A program made the translations under genes and the position numbers. Source: Myxococcota bacterium (GTDB lineage: Bacteria; Myxococcota_A; UBA796; JAFGLY01). Taken from it: DNA of 49,647 nt. Position 1 is the stretch's first letter; every line of letters starts with the position of its first letter. Location of the stretch: contig JAJRWT010000117.1 of the NCBI GenBank assembly GCA_024276675.1, forward strand, positions 1-49,647. Reading direction: 5' to 3'. The notes beneath the pieces were generated by a model that was not told where the DNA came from, ran no database searches, and saw nothing but the letters and a program-made list of their open reading frames with translations. Positions 8,000 to 16,057 of this stretch are shown here, piece after piece.

Positions 8000-8752
8000 A
8001 TGACCCACAGGAGACTGCTGCCGTTGCTGGCCACGAGCATGCTGGTATCGTCACCTGGTGCCAGGGCCGAGAGTATCATCCTGTTCGGCACCAGGATCTC
8101 GTTTTCACCCGATCGGATCGTAGAGCAATCTCCAGAACAACCATCCGAGTTGGGTGATTCCGCTGACGCTGCCAACACGCCCCGGGGCGACACGGACCCG
8201 CGGCTCCCGGCTCAGGGAGGGGAAGCTCTCCCCGCCACTCCCGGCGATGCCGCCGGCTGGCGGGGCTATGACGATCTGGAGGACGCCCTGGCGGCGCTGG
8301 ACGATTTCCTGGGCATCCGGGGGCAACTGCTCGAAGCGCCGGCCGAGGAGAACCTTGCCCACGCGGCGGAGTCCGGCCCGGATGCCGCGGGTCCGGCCTT
8401 CTTCACCTGGCTGGGCGAGGACGAGGTTGAGATATCCACACCAGGCCTGTCGCTCCGCCAGATCCGCGAGGCCATGGAGGACATCGGACCGGATCTTCGG
8501 AGCTGCGTGGATGATCGTGATCCCGTATCCGGGGAGCTGGACCTGGAGGTGTCCGTCAACCCCGACGGTGGGGTGCTGGCCATCTCCACGCTGGAAACCA
8601 GGCCCACGAGGTCGCTGTGGGGAAACGCGACTCGTGCCCCGGACCTTCAAACCACTTCCTGCGTGGAGCGAGTCATCGCTGGCCAACGCTTCCCCCCAAC
8701 GGGTGTGGACGAAGTGTTCTCATTCCAGTACACCGTCAGCCTGGAGTTCTGA
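8000..8752 (+). CDS. Exported protein with AgmX/PglI-type C-terminal domain
   Basis: Protein of 250 residues with a signal peptide (MTHRRLLPLLATSMLVSSPGARA). Residues 30-130 are low-complexity and acidic. The last 95 residues have the pattern of the AgmX/PglI C-terminal domain, a TonB-like fold seen in myxobacterial and other deltaproteobacterial proteins: a helix ending in LRSCVDD, a strand with SGELDLEVSVNPDGGV, then SCVERVIAGQRFPP and a closing strand. The paired cysteines could form a disulfide in the periplasm. AAAGGAG sits eight bases before ATG 8000. AgmX/PglI proteins are linked to gliding and envelope machines in myxobacteria; the role here is unknown. Confidence 0.75.
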   Translation: MTHRRLLPLLATSMLVSSPGARAESIILFGTRISFSPDRIVEQSPEQPSELGDSADAANTPRGDTDPRLPAQGGEALPATPGDAAGWRGYDDLEDALAALDDFLGIRGQLLEAPAEENLAHAAESGPDAAGPAFFTWLGEDEVEISTPGLSLRQIREAMEDIGPDLRSCVDDRDPVSGELDLEVSVNPDGGVLAISTLETRPTRSLWGNATRAPDLQTTSCVERVIAGQRFPPTGVDEVFSFQYTVSLEF

Positions 8753-8779
8753 AGAACCCCGAGAAGGGGAGTGGCGCCT

Positions 8780-11344
8780 TCAGTCGGTGGACGGAGATGG
8801 CTCCATGGAAAGAGGCGGCGGAGTCGGCGCCAGCCCGAGGATGTAGGCGAAATAGCGGGTTCGATGGCCCTGATCGTCTTCCGCAAATGCCGTGATGGCG
8901 TTGGAGCCAGCATCTACGGGCAGACGCGTGGACAGGTCCAGCTTGTGGGATCGGCCCTTTGCATAGGCTATTTTTTTGCCGTTGGAGTAGACCACGATGT
9001 GGTCCACGGTTCTGTCGTCGTAGGCCTGGAAGCTCAGCTTGACCCACTCGTCGGCGTTGGCCAGCAACGGACCCTTGTAGTGGAACCACGGAGGCTCATG
9101 GAAGACCGAGCTGCCGTCCAGGGGCAGGGGAAAGTCCCAGCGAAAGAGCGAACCGAAGAGCGCCGCGTTGATCTTGATGGTAAGCGGCAGCGTGCCGTCG
9201 GGAAAATGCTCCACACCGCTCCTGAGGGCCAATCCCAGCGAGACCTTGCTGGATTCGCCCGGTTCCAGGGTGGGCAGGAGCACTTCGGGATCCAGCAGCT
9301 CTATGGCCTGGTCGGCTGGAAAATCGAAGCGCACCTGGAGGTCTTGCAGGGTGCCCTTGCCGCGGTTGTCGATGGTCAACTCGGCCTTGTAGCGGGATTC
9401 ACCCGCCGGTACCAGGTGGGCCGCTATTGAGAGCAGAGGGACGGGGCGAGCGGAGGTGTGCAGGCGAACACGCTCCGGGGGAGCGGAGGTGCGGCCATCG
9501 GCTTCGATGACGATGGTCACGTCGTCGGTCCGCTCGGGTATCAAGGGGGAGATGGTTACGACTCGCCAGCCCTCGCCGGCCTGGCCCGGTTCCAGGCGCC
9601 CCACGGGAATATAGATCCCATCCCAGGTCTCGTTTTCGGAGTAGAGCCTTGCACGCACCCTGAACAGGGGCGCCTTCCCCATGTTCTTCACACGGAGGCG
9701 CAGCTCCACGCTCTCCCCGGCACGGGGAGGGGTGAGGGTGGACAGCTCGGTTTCAACCGTTGGAATCGGCCCTTCGGCCGGAGCAGGGCTCCAGTCGATG
9801 CCGGCCAGGGCGAAGGTCTCCACCAGGCGCCGGTCCTGTTCGGCACCCACGGTTTCCGCCACCGAGCAGGCGGTGGCCAGCAGATCCTGCCGAAGAGGGC
9901 TTTCGGCCTGGAGAAGGATCCGCTCCGCAAGGGCCAGCGTGGGGTCTTCAGCGGCGGGGGGATCCTGGCCTTCCTTGCGCCAACCAGGGCGTTCCTCTGC
10001 GAACAGTACGTGTTCCAGGTGGTTGTCGGGTTCCTTGATTCGAACACCGTTTCGGTCGAAGACCGCCACGCCCACGGAGATATCGGGTTCCAGCCCTTTG
10101 TGGGCCACGGATACATCGCCGGCCAGCAGGTATTCGGCCACGGTCAGCTTGATGCGCAGGTCCCGTCGCAGGTTGTAGATCTTCTGGACCGAACCCTTTC
10201 CGTAGGTACGCTCACCCACGATGATCCCGCGATCCAGCAGCGTCAGGGCCCCCGCGAGGATCTCGCTCCCCGATGCGGTCTTGGGATCTGTGAGCAGAAC
10301 CAGCGGAACGGAAGGTTCCGTGCCTTCGTCGTCGGCGTTCATCTGGCGAATGAGATTGCTCACGGGCGCGCCGTCCCTACCCACGGTGCGCACGAGCTGG
10401 CCTTCCTTCAAAAACTGGTCCGCGCTGCGGGCGGCCTGTATGAGTGAGCCACCGGTGTTGCCGCGCAGGTCCATGACCAGTCCCTGCACAAGGGCTCCGG
10501 CCATTGACAGGTCCTCCAGCGCCTGGCGGAGGTTTTCTACCGTTTGCTCGGAAAAATGGGAGATGGAGATGTATCCCGCGCCGGAATCCAGGACCCGGTA
10601 CTCCAGGTTGGGTATCTTCACCCTGGCCCTGACGAGGGGCAGCCGGATCTGCTCATCACCCCGGCGCACCAGGAGCACCACGGGGGTGGATTCGGGACCA
10701 CGGATCCGCTCGACGGCGTCGGATACGCTCATACCAAGGGTGGACACGCCGTTTATCCGCAGGACGATATCACCCGCCTGTACGCCCCCCTTGTCGGCCG
10801 GCCCGTCGGCGAAGACGGAACGGATCAGGATGTCGAAGTCGTCTTTGCCGATTCGTGCACCGATTCCCGTCAAGGTGCCCTTGATCCTCTGGTCGAAACT
10901 CTCCAGACCGTGCCCGTACAGCACCGTGGATGGGTGATCCAGAGTGGCCATGGCACCCTTGAGGATTTGCACATCTAGGTCCAGGTCGGGGTCCTGGGGG
11001 TAGGGTTGGGCGGAGACCAGGTCGCGCAGTTCACGCATGGCCCGGGGCAGGTCTGCCAGGTCGCCCACCGTGACGGTACCGATGGGCGTGCCGTCGCCGT
11101 GCCAGAGTCGGGCCTGGTTGCCGTCGACGTCGGCCATCAACCACTCTACTTTGCGACACAGCCGTTCCACCGCGCCTTCCAACATGGACTCCGACGTTAC
11201 CGATTCCAGGTAGAAGTAGCGATCCTGGACGATTCGAATGGCGGAGTCGAACACGTCCCAGTCCGCGGCTCCCAGGGGAAACGCAGTGCAGACCAGCAAG
11301 AACAACGGCAGGAGCAGGGCTTTTCTTTTTCTGTTTCGATGCAC
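8780..11344 (-). CDS. S41-family C-terminal processing protease with long C-terminal extension
   Basis: Exported protein of 854 residues with signal peptide MHRNRKRKALLLPLFLLVCTA. A PDZ domain spans about 150-240 (GIGARIG, GVQAGDIVLRINGVS). The peptidase core follows, with GYISISHFSE, MDLRGNTGG and the catalytic pair Ser358 in KTASGSEILAGAL and Lys383 in GERTYGKGSVQ. The 25-residue spacing equals that of E. coli Prc (S430/K455). Usual family length is 400-550 residues; the remaining 350 form at least two beta-rich domains resembling CARDB-type modules (VELRLRVKNMGKAPL, KAELTIDNRGKG) and a last Ig-like one. Such proteases trim periplasmic proteins; the extension may select substrates or anchor to the wall. 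The gene is convergent with the AgmX-like gene. Confidence 0.92.
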   Translation of the reverse strand: MHRNRKRKALLLPLFLLVCTAFPLGAADWDVFDSAIRIVQDRYFYLESVTSESMLEGAVERLCRKVEWLMADVDGNQARLWHGDGTPIGTVTVGDLADLPRAMRELRDLVSAQPYPQDPDLDLDVQILKGAMATLDHPSTVLYGHGLESFDQRIKGTLTGIGARIGKDDFDILIRSVFADGPADKGGVQAGDIVLRINGVSTLGMSVSDAVERIRGPESTPVVLLVRRGDEQIRLPLVRARVKIPNLEYRVLDSGAGYISISHFSEQTVENLRQALEDLSMAGALVQGLVMDLRGNTGGSLIQAARSADQFLKEGQLVRTVGRDGAPVSNLIRQMNADDEGTEPSVPLVLLTDPKTASGSEILAGALTLLDRGIIVGERTYGKGSVQKIYNLRRDLRIKLTVAEYLLAGDVSVAHKGLEPDISVGVAVFDRNGVRIKEPDNHLEHVLFAEERPGWRKEGQDPPAAEDPTLALAERILLQAESPLRQDLLATACSVAETVGAEQDRRLVETFALAGIDWSPAPAEGPIPTVETELSTLTPPRAGESVELRLRVKNMGKAPLFRVRARLYSENETWDGIYIPVGRLEPGQAGEGWRVVTISPLIPERTDDVTIVIEADGRTSAPPERVRLHTSARPVPLLSIAAHLVPAGESRYKAELTIDNRGKGTLQDLQVRFDFPADQAIELLDPEVLLPTLEPGESSKVSLGLALRSGVEHFPDGTLPLTIKINAALFGSLFRWDFPLPLDGSSVFHEPPWFHYKGPLLANADEWVKLSFQAYDDRTVDHIVVYSNGKKIAYAKGRSHKLDLSTRLPVDAGSNAITAFAEDDQGHRTRYFAYILGLAPTPPPLSMEPSPSTD

Positions 11345-11704
11345 CGCCTACCCTCCACCGGGAATACCAGGTCTATAGGCATCAGTCATTTTCGCGGCCA
11401 ATTGTCAGACTTCGCATCCTGGAGGATCCTCAATGGGGAGCAGCGCTGGGGATCCCCCGTGGAGCGCGCTCTCCTGCCTGCTGGCCCTGGTGGCCGCAAC
11501 GATTACAGGGGCCGGTGTCGCTGTTGCCATCATCTAATATCCCACTGGCAGGTATTTCAGTATCGGCAACGTGATGATCCGGACGGGAACGTGATAGGTC
11601 AATTCACTGGACACCATCGCCCGCAGGGCATAGACAGCAGGTTTGGCCTCTCCTGTCCCAACTTGAATCCACAAACGACACCAACTCGCAAACCAGAGAA
11701 TACC
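11345..11704. other. Divergent intergenic region with one candidate small gene
   Basis: The 360 bases between the S41 protease start and the kinase-like gene are slightly poorer in GC than their surroundings. They hold the 34-codon candidate at 11433-11537 and, around 11545-11600, short stretches that I cannot assign. No clear promoter pair is visible on either strand. Confidence 0.5.
11433..11537 (+). CDS. Candidate small single-span membrane peptide (34 aa)
   Basis: A 34-codon frame from ATG 11433 to TAA 11537, with GGAGGA about seven bases before the start. The translation begins MGSSAGDPPWSA and continues as one hydrophobic segment (LSCLLALVAATITGAGVAV) ending in Ile-Ile, as expected for a tiny membrane protein. 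I know no family match. It lies between the S41 protease (divergent) and the kinase-like gene (same direction). The binding site and the clean hydrophobic run are the only support. Confidence 0.35.
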   Translation: MGSSAGDPPWSALSCLLALVAATITGAGVAVAII

Positions 11705-12739
11705 TTGGCACACATAGCCTTTATCAGCCTGCTGAGACAGGATTCAGGACTTGTGTCCACCCTGGAGCAAAGCACACTCCGGGTGTCAGCGTTTCCTCCC
11801 GGAGCTGTCCTGCCAAGCGAAATGGATCTACTGCTCATCGAGCTGGGGAAGGAACGGGAACGAGCAACGGCCCTTTGCAGGCAGTACAAGTCCCGCAACG
11901 CCAATCTCCCCATTGTAACGGCATCCTCGATGGAACAAGCCTCTATCTCCGCCCACATGGAGAAGGTCGGCTCCGTGGACCATGTCATCCTGCCCGCTGA
12001 ACCGTTGGATCTGGAATCCAGGCTTTCAGCGCACGTCCGATGGAGCCGCCGAGCCCGGGATCTTTCTCCTCCCCTTCCACCAGCCAGGCCCTACGTCTCT
12101 CTCCAGGACAAAATCTGCCGCTATTCCATCGATCAGATCCCCTGGCCCATGCTGGCCACCGATGTCCACGGCAAGATCGTCATGTTCAACCGGGCTGCCC
12201 GAAGATGGTTCGGTTTTTCCAGAAACCCCGAATCCTGCGTCTACCGGGTCGGTGATCTCTATGCCAACAGGCAGGACGCCCACCGCGTCATGCGCGCCCT
12301 GGCTTCCTCGCCGCACCGGGAGCCGATATCAATGGAAGTAGAACTCAAGCTCCCCAACGGTGAAAAGGTCCCCGTGGCCCTCCACGCCGGTGCAATACGC
12401 GACGAAAAAGGCAACATCACCCACACGACGGGCATTTTCCAGGACAACAGCGAAAAACTGTCGCTCCAGCAGCGCCTGGAACATACCACCAGGCAGCTCA
12501 TCGACACCGAAAAACGAAAAAACACCTACACGCAGCTTCGATGGCTGGTCCACGAACTGAACCAACCCCTCACCGTGGCCCTGGGCACACTGGAAATCGT
12601 AAACGCCATGACCGAGCTGGATGAGCCGACCCAGGTCAAGCTGGACCGGATTCAGGAACAACTCCAACGCATGGCGGACAGCGTGCGCAAGCTGGCCACC
12701 AGCGTCCAGCACCAGGCGGGCACCGCCAATGCACACTGA
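11705..12739 (+). CDS. PAS/HisKA histidine-kinase-like protein lacking an ATPase domain
   Basis: About 344 residues. The first 110 look like a degenerate receiver fold (AHIAFISLLRQDSGLV, MDLLLIELGKE, DHVILPAEPLDLESRL). A PAS domain follows at about 135-265 (WPMLATDVHGKIVMFNRAAR ... GIFQDNSEK), then a HisKA-type helix with LRWLVHELNQPLTVALGTLE, whose His is the expected phospho-acceptor. The protein stops about 60 residues later with no HATPase motifs (no N box, DxGxG or GTGLGL). It cannot autophosphorylate alone and may be phosphorylated by another kinase or act as a dimerising sensor. No ATG fits; I use TTG 11705, with TTG 11663 possible. Its stop overlaps the next start by 11 bases, so the two are probably co-transcribed. 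Confidence 0.7.
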   Translation: MAHIAFISLLRQDSGLVSTLEQSTLRVSAFPPGAVLPSEMDLLLIELGKERERATALCRQYKSRNANLPIVTASSMEQASISAHMEKVGSVDHVILPAEPLDLESRLSAHVRWSRRARDLSPPLPPARPYVSLQDKICRYSIDQIPWPMLATDVHGKIVMFNRAARRWFGFSRNPESCVYRVGDLYANRQDAHRVMRALASSPHREPISMEVELKLPNGEKVPVALHAGAIRDEKGNITHTTGIFQDNSEKLSLQQRLEHTTRQLIDTEKRKNTYTQLRWLVHELNQPLTVALGTLEIVNAMTELDEPTQVKLDRIQEQLQRMADSVRKLATSVQHQAGTANAH

Positions 12740-13745
12740 ACCCGGCTCATATCCCGTCCAGTCCCCGGTTCCATGGCACTTGCCGCGCCTCTTCCCCATA
12801 CTGCTGACCGCCTGCCTCCTCTCGTTCAGCACCCCAGCCGTGGCCACCCAGGTGACCATCCACGAGGTACCATGCCCACTGGATGGCGCCTCGACACGGG
12901 TTTTCGAAAAGCTCTCATCCGACTCCCGCGGTGGCTTCGACAGCGACCTGTGCTCCTACTCCAGCCATGGGCAGTGGAGGGAATACTCCCTGGCAACCTG
13001 CCCCGAAGACCTGTTCACCCTGTTGGGAGACGAGTTCGACCAGGTGCGCGACGAATCCACCACCGCCAGGCTGAAGGCCCTGGCGGACCAGGTCCGCTCC
13101 CAGTACCCCGACTTCGACAAGATCGAGGTCTGGGACCGCTACGAGATAGCCGCCAGGTTCTACAGGTTGCTGGGGCGGGACGACGCCTTCATCGGGCAGC
13201 TCTACCTGGCTGCCAGTTGGACCGCCCGCGACCAGGCTGTGGGCGTATACGAAGGGCTGGAGGGCCCACAGATGGCATACCAGCTACTGGAGCTGGGCGC
13301 CCAGGAGCTGCAGAAGGACCTGTCCGCGGAGCAGCGCAAGACCGTCACCTACAACCTGGCCAGGGTGGCCCAACGGGCCGGCGAAAACGCCCTGCGAGAC
13401 CAGTATCTCTCCTTGTTCGAAGCCCAGGGAGATCTCACCGACAAGGAACGCGAAGCCCTGGACCGCTTCCGCCTCATGGTCACGGAAGTCGAACCTCGCT
13501 ACCAGGACATGGCCATAGCCGCCTATTCCAACTACCTGCACATCCCCAATCTTCCCCACGAACCCCTGGTCCGTGTCACCTACCAGTTGGCCGACCTGCT
13601 CAGGCGCCGGGGCAGGTTGCGCGAAGCTCTCCCACAGTACACCCTCGTGGCAAACGACACCAGGGCCCCGCAGAACCTACGCGAGATGGCCCTGTTCCTG
13701 GCCAACCACATCGTAGATCGCGTTGAAAGCCAGGACTCCCATTGA
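12729..13745 (+). CDS. Exported DUF2225-like protein with TPR-like helices
   Basis: Protein of 338 residues. A signal peptide follows a short basic start (PRLFPILLTACLLSFSTPAVA, about residues 20-40). The next part, EVPCPLDGASTRVFEKLSS, FDSDLCSYSSHGQWREY and LATCPEDL, follows the layout of DUF2225, normally a cytoplasmic zinc-knuckle protein with CPxC pairs; here each pair has lost one cysteine. The rest is alpha-helical with TPR-like spacing, for example VTYNLARVAQRAGENALRDQ and YQLADLLRRRGRLREALPQY. The function is unknown, probably periplasmic protein binding. ATG 12729 overlaps the kinase-like gene, and the following membrane/TPR gene starts within or just after its end, so the three look like one operon. 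Confidence 0.7.
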   Translation: MHTEPGSYPVQSPVPWHLPRLFPILLTACLLSFSTPAVATQVTIHEVPCPLDGASTRVFEKLSSDSRGGFDSDLCSYSSHGQWREYSLATCPEDLFTLLGDEFDQVRDESTTARLKALADQVRSQYPDFDKIEVWDRYEIAARFYRLLGRDDAFIGQLYLAASWTARDQAVGVYEGLEGPQMAYQLLELGAQELQKDLSAEQRKTVTYNLARVAQRAGENALRDQYLSLFEAQGDLTDKEREALDRFRLMVTEVEPRYQDMAIAAYSNYLHIPNLPHEPLVRVTYQLADLLRRRGRLREALPQYTLVANDTRAPQNLREMALFLANHIVDRVESQDSH

Positions 13746-13755
13746 TCCCCGCCCT

Positions 13756-15639
13756 ATGGGCGGCACCGTGCGGCTCCACCAACCGGCGGATGGGAGGACC
13801 CTGGCGGTCTACGGTTTGTTTCTACTGTTGGGAATGGCCGTCTGGAGCAGCGCCGTCCACGATGGCATCGTGGACCACGACACCCCATGGCTGGTCCGCG
13901 ACAATCCCATTCTCTCCACCGGGGATTTTTCATGGCTGGCCCGGATCCTCTGGGGCATGGACACAGGCACACGGCAGACTCTGGGAGCGGAGTACCTCCC
14001 CCTGCGGGATCTGAGCGTCCTGGCAGACTTTGCCCTCTGGGGGACAGACTGGGCGTGGCATCACGCCGTGAACGTGGCCCTGTACATGTCTGGCTGTCTA
14101 CTGCTCCTGTCCCTGTTTCGCCAGCTTCTTGGCCCAGGCCTGCCGGCGTGGTTGGGAGCTGCGCTGTTCATGCTCCACCCCGTGCATGTGGAAAGCGTGG
14201 CCTGGCTCGCCAGCCGCAAGGACGTGCTGTCGCTGGCCTTTGCAATGCTGTCCCTGCGCTTGTGGTGCTGCTCGGAGTCACGGAGCTGGGCCCTGCCCCT
14301 GGCCCTGCTGGGCACTCTCATGGCCACCTGGTCCAAAAACACAGCCGTGATCCTCCCGCTGCTTCTTCTGCCCATCTCCCTGCTGCACTTGAAAGCGGAC
14401 TACAGGCGCCCATCCTGGTGGCTGCGATGGATCCCCTTTGCCATGCTGCTCGCCGTGACGGTGGCGCTGTCCATGAAGGTCGGGGCCCAGATGGCCATGT
14501 ACACCGAACCCAGGGGGAACGGTGTCTCCCAGTTGATCCTTCTGGAATGCCGTGTGATCACCCGCTATCTCGGCATGTTGCTCTGGCCCGCATCGCTGGC
14601 GGTGGCCTACCAGGAGCCTGTCGCCGGTACTCTCTTCGACTGCCTGCTGCCCGCAGCCTTGCTACTGGCGATGCTCCTGTCACTGCGCAGAATACCCATG
14701 GTTTCTCTCGGGCTGGCCTGGTTTTTCATCAGCCTGCTGCCCGTGAGCCAGGTGGTTCCGATCCAGAATCTCATGGCGGATCGCTACCTGCTGCTGCCAT
14801 CGGCCGGGCTCGTCCTTGCCGCCATGGCCGCCGTGGCCGCGATACCCGTATCCCAGCGCATCTCAGTCCGCCTGAGCGGATTTCTCGTGGGGACCACCGT
14901 GTTGGTGCTGCTGGCTCTGCTCACCATTCGCCAGAACCACACCTGGCGCAGTAGCGTGGATCTCTGGACCCGGGCAATGGAGGTCTCTCCCCGGCTCCCC
15001 GCGGTCCGCGTCTCCCTTGCCGGCGCTCTCCAGGCCCAGGGGCACGGGGAACAGGCACTGGGGGTCCTGGAACAGGCCATGGATGACCTGGGAGAGGAGC
15101 CACACCTGCTTCAGGCCATGGGGGGAACGATGCTGCTCCAGGGGCGCCCATCCCAGGCCGAGCCGCTGCTCCGCCGCGCCCTGGACCTGGATTCCGGCCT
15201 CCGAAAGGCCGCCCACAACCTGGCCAGATTGTTGCTGCAACAAGGGAGGACCGCCGAAGCGCTACAGGTGGCCGCAGGATTGACGACTCGTCGCCCCCGG
15301 TATTCCAAGGGCTGGAACGTCTACGGCGTGGCCCTCATGCAATCCGGCGATCCCGCAGGGGCCAGGGCTGCTTTTCTTCAATCACTGGAGTTGGCTCCGT
15401 TCTCGCGGGAAGCCACCTGCAACATGGGGGGTGCCTCCTGGATGCAGGGCGACGCCCAGGAAGCCCGGACATGGTGGTCCCGGTGCCTTCAACTGGACCC
15501 GGGCAACAGCCTTGCGCTACAAGGGCTGGCAAGGTTGGAAAATGACCGGGGCCCGTGGGACCGAGGGGCCAGGGCGCACGAAGAGCCGGGGGAACGGCCA
15601 GCTCCGGAGAATCCGGAAACTAGTGTGGATAGGCGGTAA
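13756..15639 (+). CDS. TMTC-like membrane protein with C-terminal TPR repeats
   Basis: Protein of 627 residues with about ten membrane segments in the first 415, then TPR repeats to about 600 and a charged tail. HPVHVESVAWLASRKDVLSL and the later RYLLLPSAG are hallmarks of the TMTC/DUF1736 group, GT-C-fold proteins related to O-mannosyltransferases. An Asp pair in the first loop (HDGIVDHDTPW) may be the acidic catalytic site of the fold. It probably glycosylates exported proteins using a lipid-linked sugar (inference). ATG 13756 was chosen; an in-frame TTG at 13723 would overlap the preceding gene. The stop overlaps a small convergent gene by 20 bases. Confidence 0.85.
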   Translation: MGGTVRLHQPADGRTLAVYGLFLLLGMAVWSSAVHDGIVDHDTPWLVRDNPILSTGDFSWLARILWGMDTGTRQTLGAEYLPLRDLSVLADFALWGTDWAWHHAVNVALYMSGCLLLLSLFRQLLGPGLPAWLGAALFMLHPVHVESVAWLASRKDVLSLAFAMLSLRLWCCSESRSWALPLALLGTLMATWSKNTAVILPLLLLPISLLHLKADYRRPSWWLRWIPFAMLLAVTVALSMKVGAQMAMYTEPRGNGVSQLILLECRVITRYLGMLLWPASLAVAYQEPVAGTLFDCLLPAALLLAMLLSLRRIPMVSLGLAWFFISLLPVSQVVPIQNLMADRYLLLPSAGLVLAAMAAVAAIPVSQRISVRLSGFLVGTTVLVLLALLTIRQNHTWRSSVDLWTRAMEVSPRLPAVRVSLAGALQAQGHGEQALGVLEQAMDDLGEEPHLLQAMGGTMLLQGRPSQAEPLLRRALDLDSGLRKAAHNLARLLLQQGRTAEALQVAAGLTTRRPRYSKGWNVYGVALMQSGDPAGARAAFLQSLELAPFSREATCNMGGASWMQGDAQEARTWWSRCLQLDPGNSLALQGLARLENDRGPWDRGARAHEEPGERPAPENPETSVDRR

Positions 15640-15811
15640 CCGGCACGTGGTCGGTTCCATAGGACGAGTGGGTACCGTAGCTGGAGTTGGTTCCCACGGC
15701 ACCATCGGTACCGGCCCTGGTGTCAGCGGTGAGGGGCGTGTTGTTGCCCTGGGGACAGTCCGCAAGGGCCATGGCAGGAAAGGTGAGCGCCAGGAGAAGC
15801 GCGATCAACAT
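15620..15811 (-). CDS. Small exported Gly/Ser/Tyr/Thr repeat protein
   Basis: About 63 residues: a signal peptide (MLIALLLALTFPAMALA), then a mature part of some 46 residues beginning DCPQGNN and containing short repeats GTDG, GTNSSYGT, HSSYGT, GTDH. The single Cys directly after ALA may be a lipobox variant (ALADC is poor). GGAGGT lies nine bases before ATG 15811 and three before ATG 15817, so I prefer 15811. No family recognised. It is convergent with and overlaps the TMTC-like gene by 20 bases. Confidence 0.55.
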   Translation of the reverse strand: MLIALLLALTFPAMALADCPQGNNTPLTADTRAGTDGAVGTNSSYGTHSSYGTDHVPVTAYPH

Positions 15812-16057
15812 ACGCATGGGACCTCCGAAGGGAGAGGGGACGGGGCCCCCTCGTGGCACAGAGATTCTACTGCAACATCCAGGCCAGCACCAGAAAAAAA
15901 CTTTGCAGGCGATATTGTAGTTTCAACCGAATTACTGAATGCAGTAGCCGCCAGCTCCCCCGGGGCGTGGGAACTCCCTGCCCCAGCCGGCGCGACCATG
16001 GAGCCCCTTTCAGCATCTCGAAGAGCGACATTGTCTGTGGCCGCACGATACTGGCTG

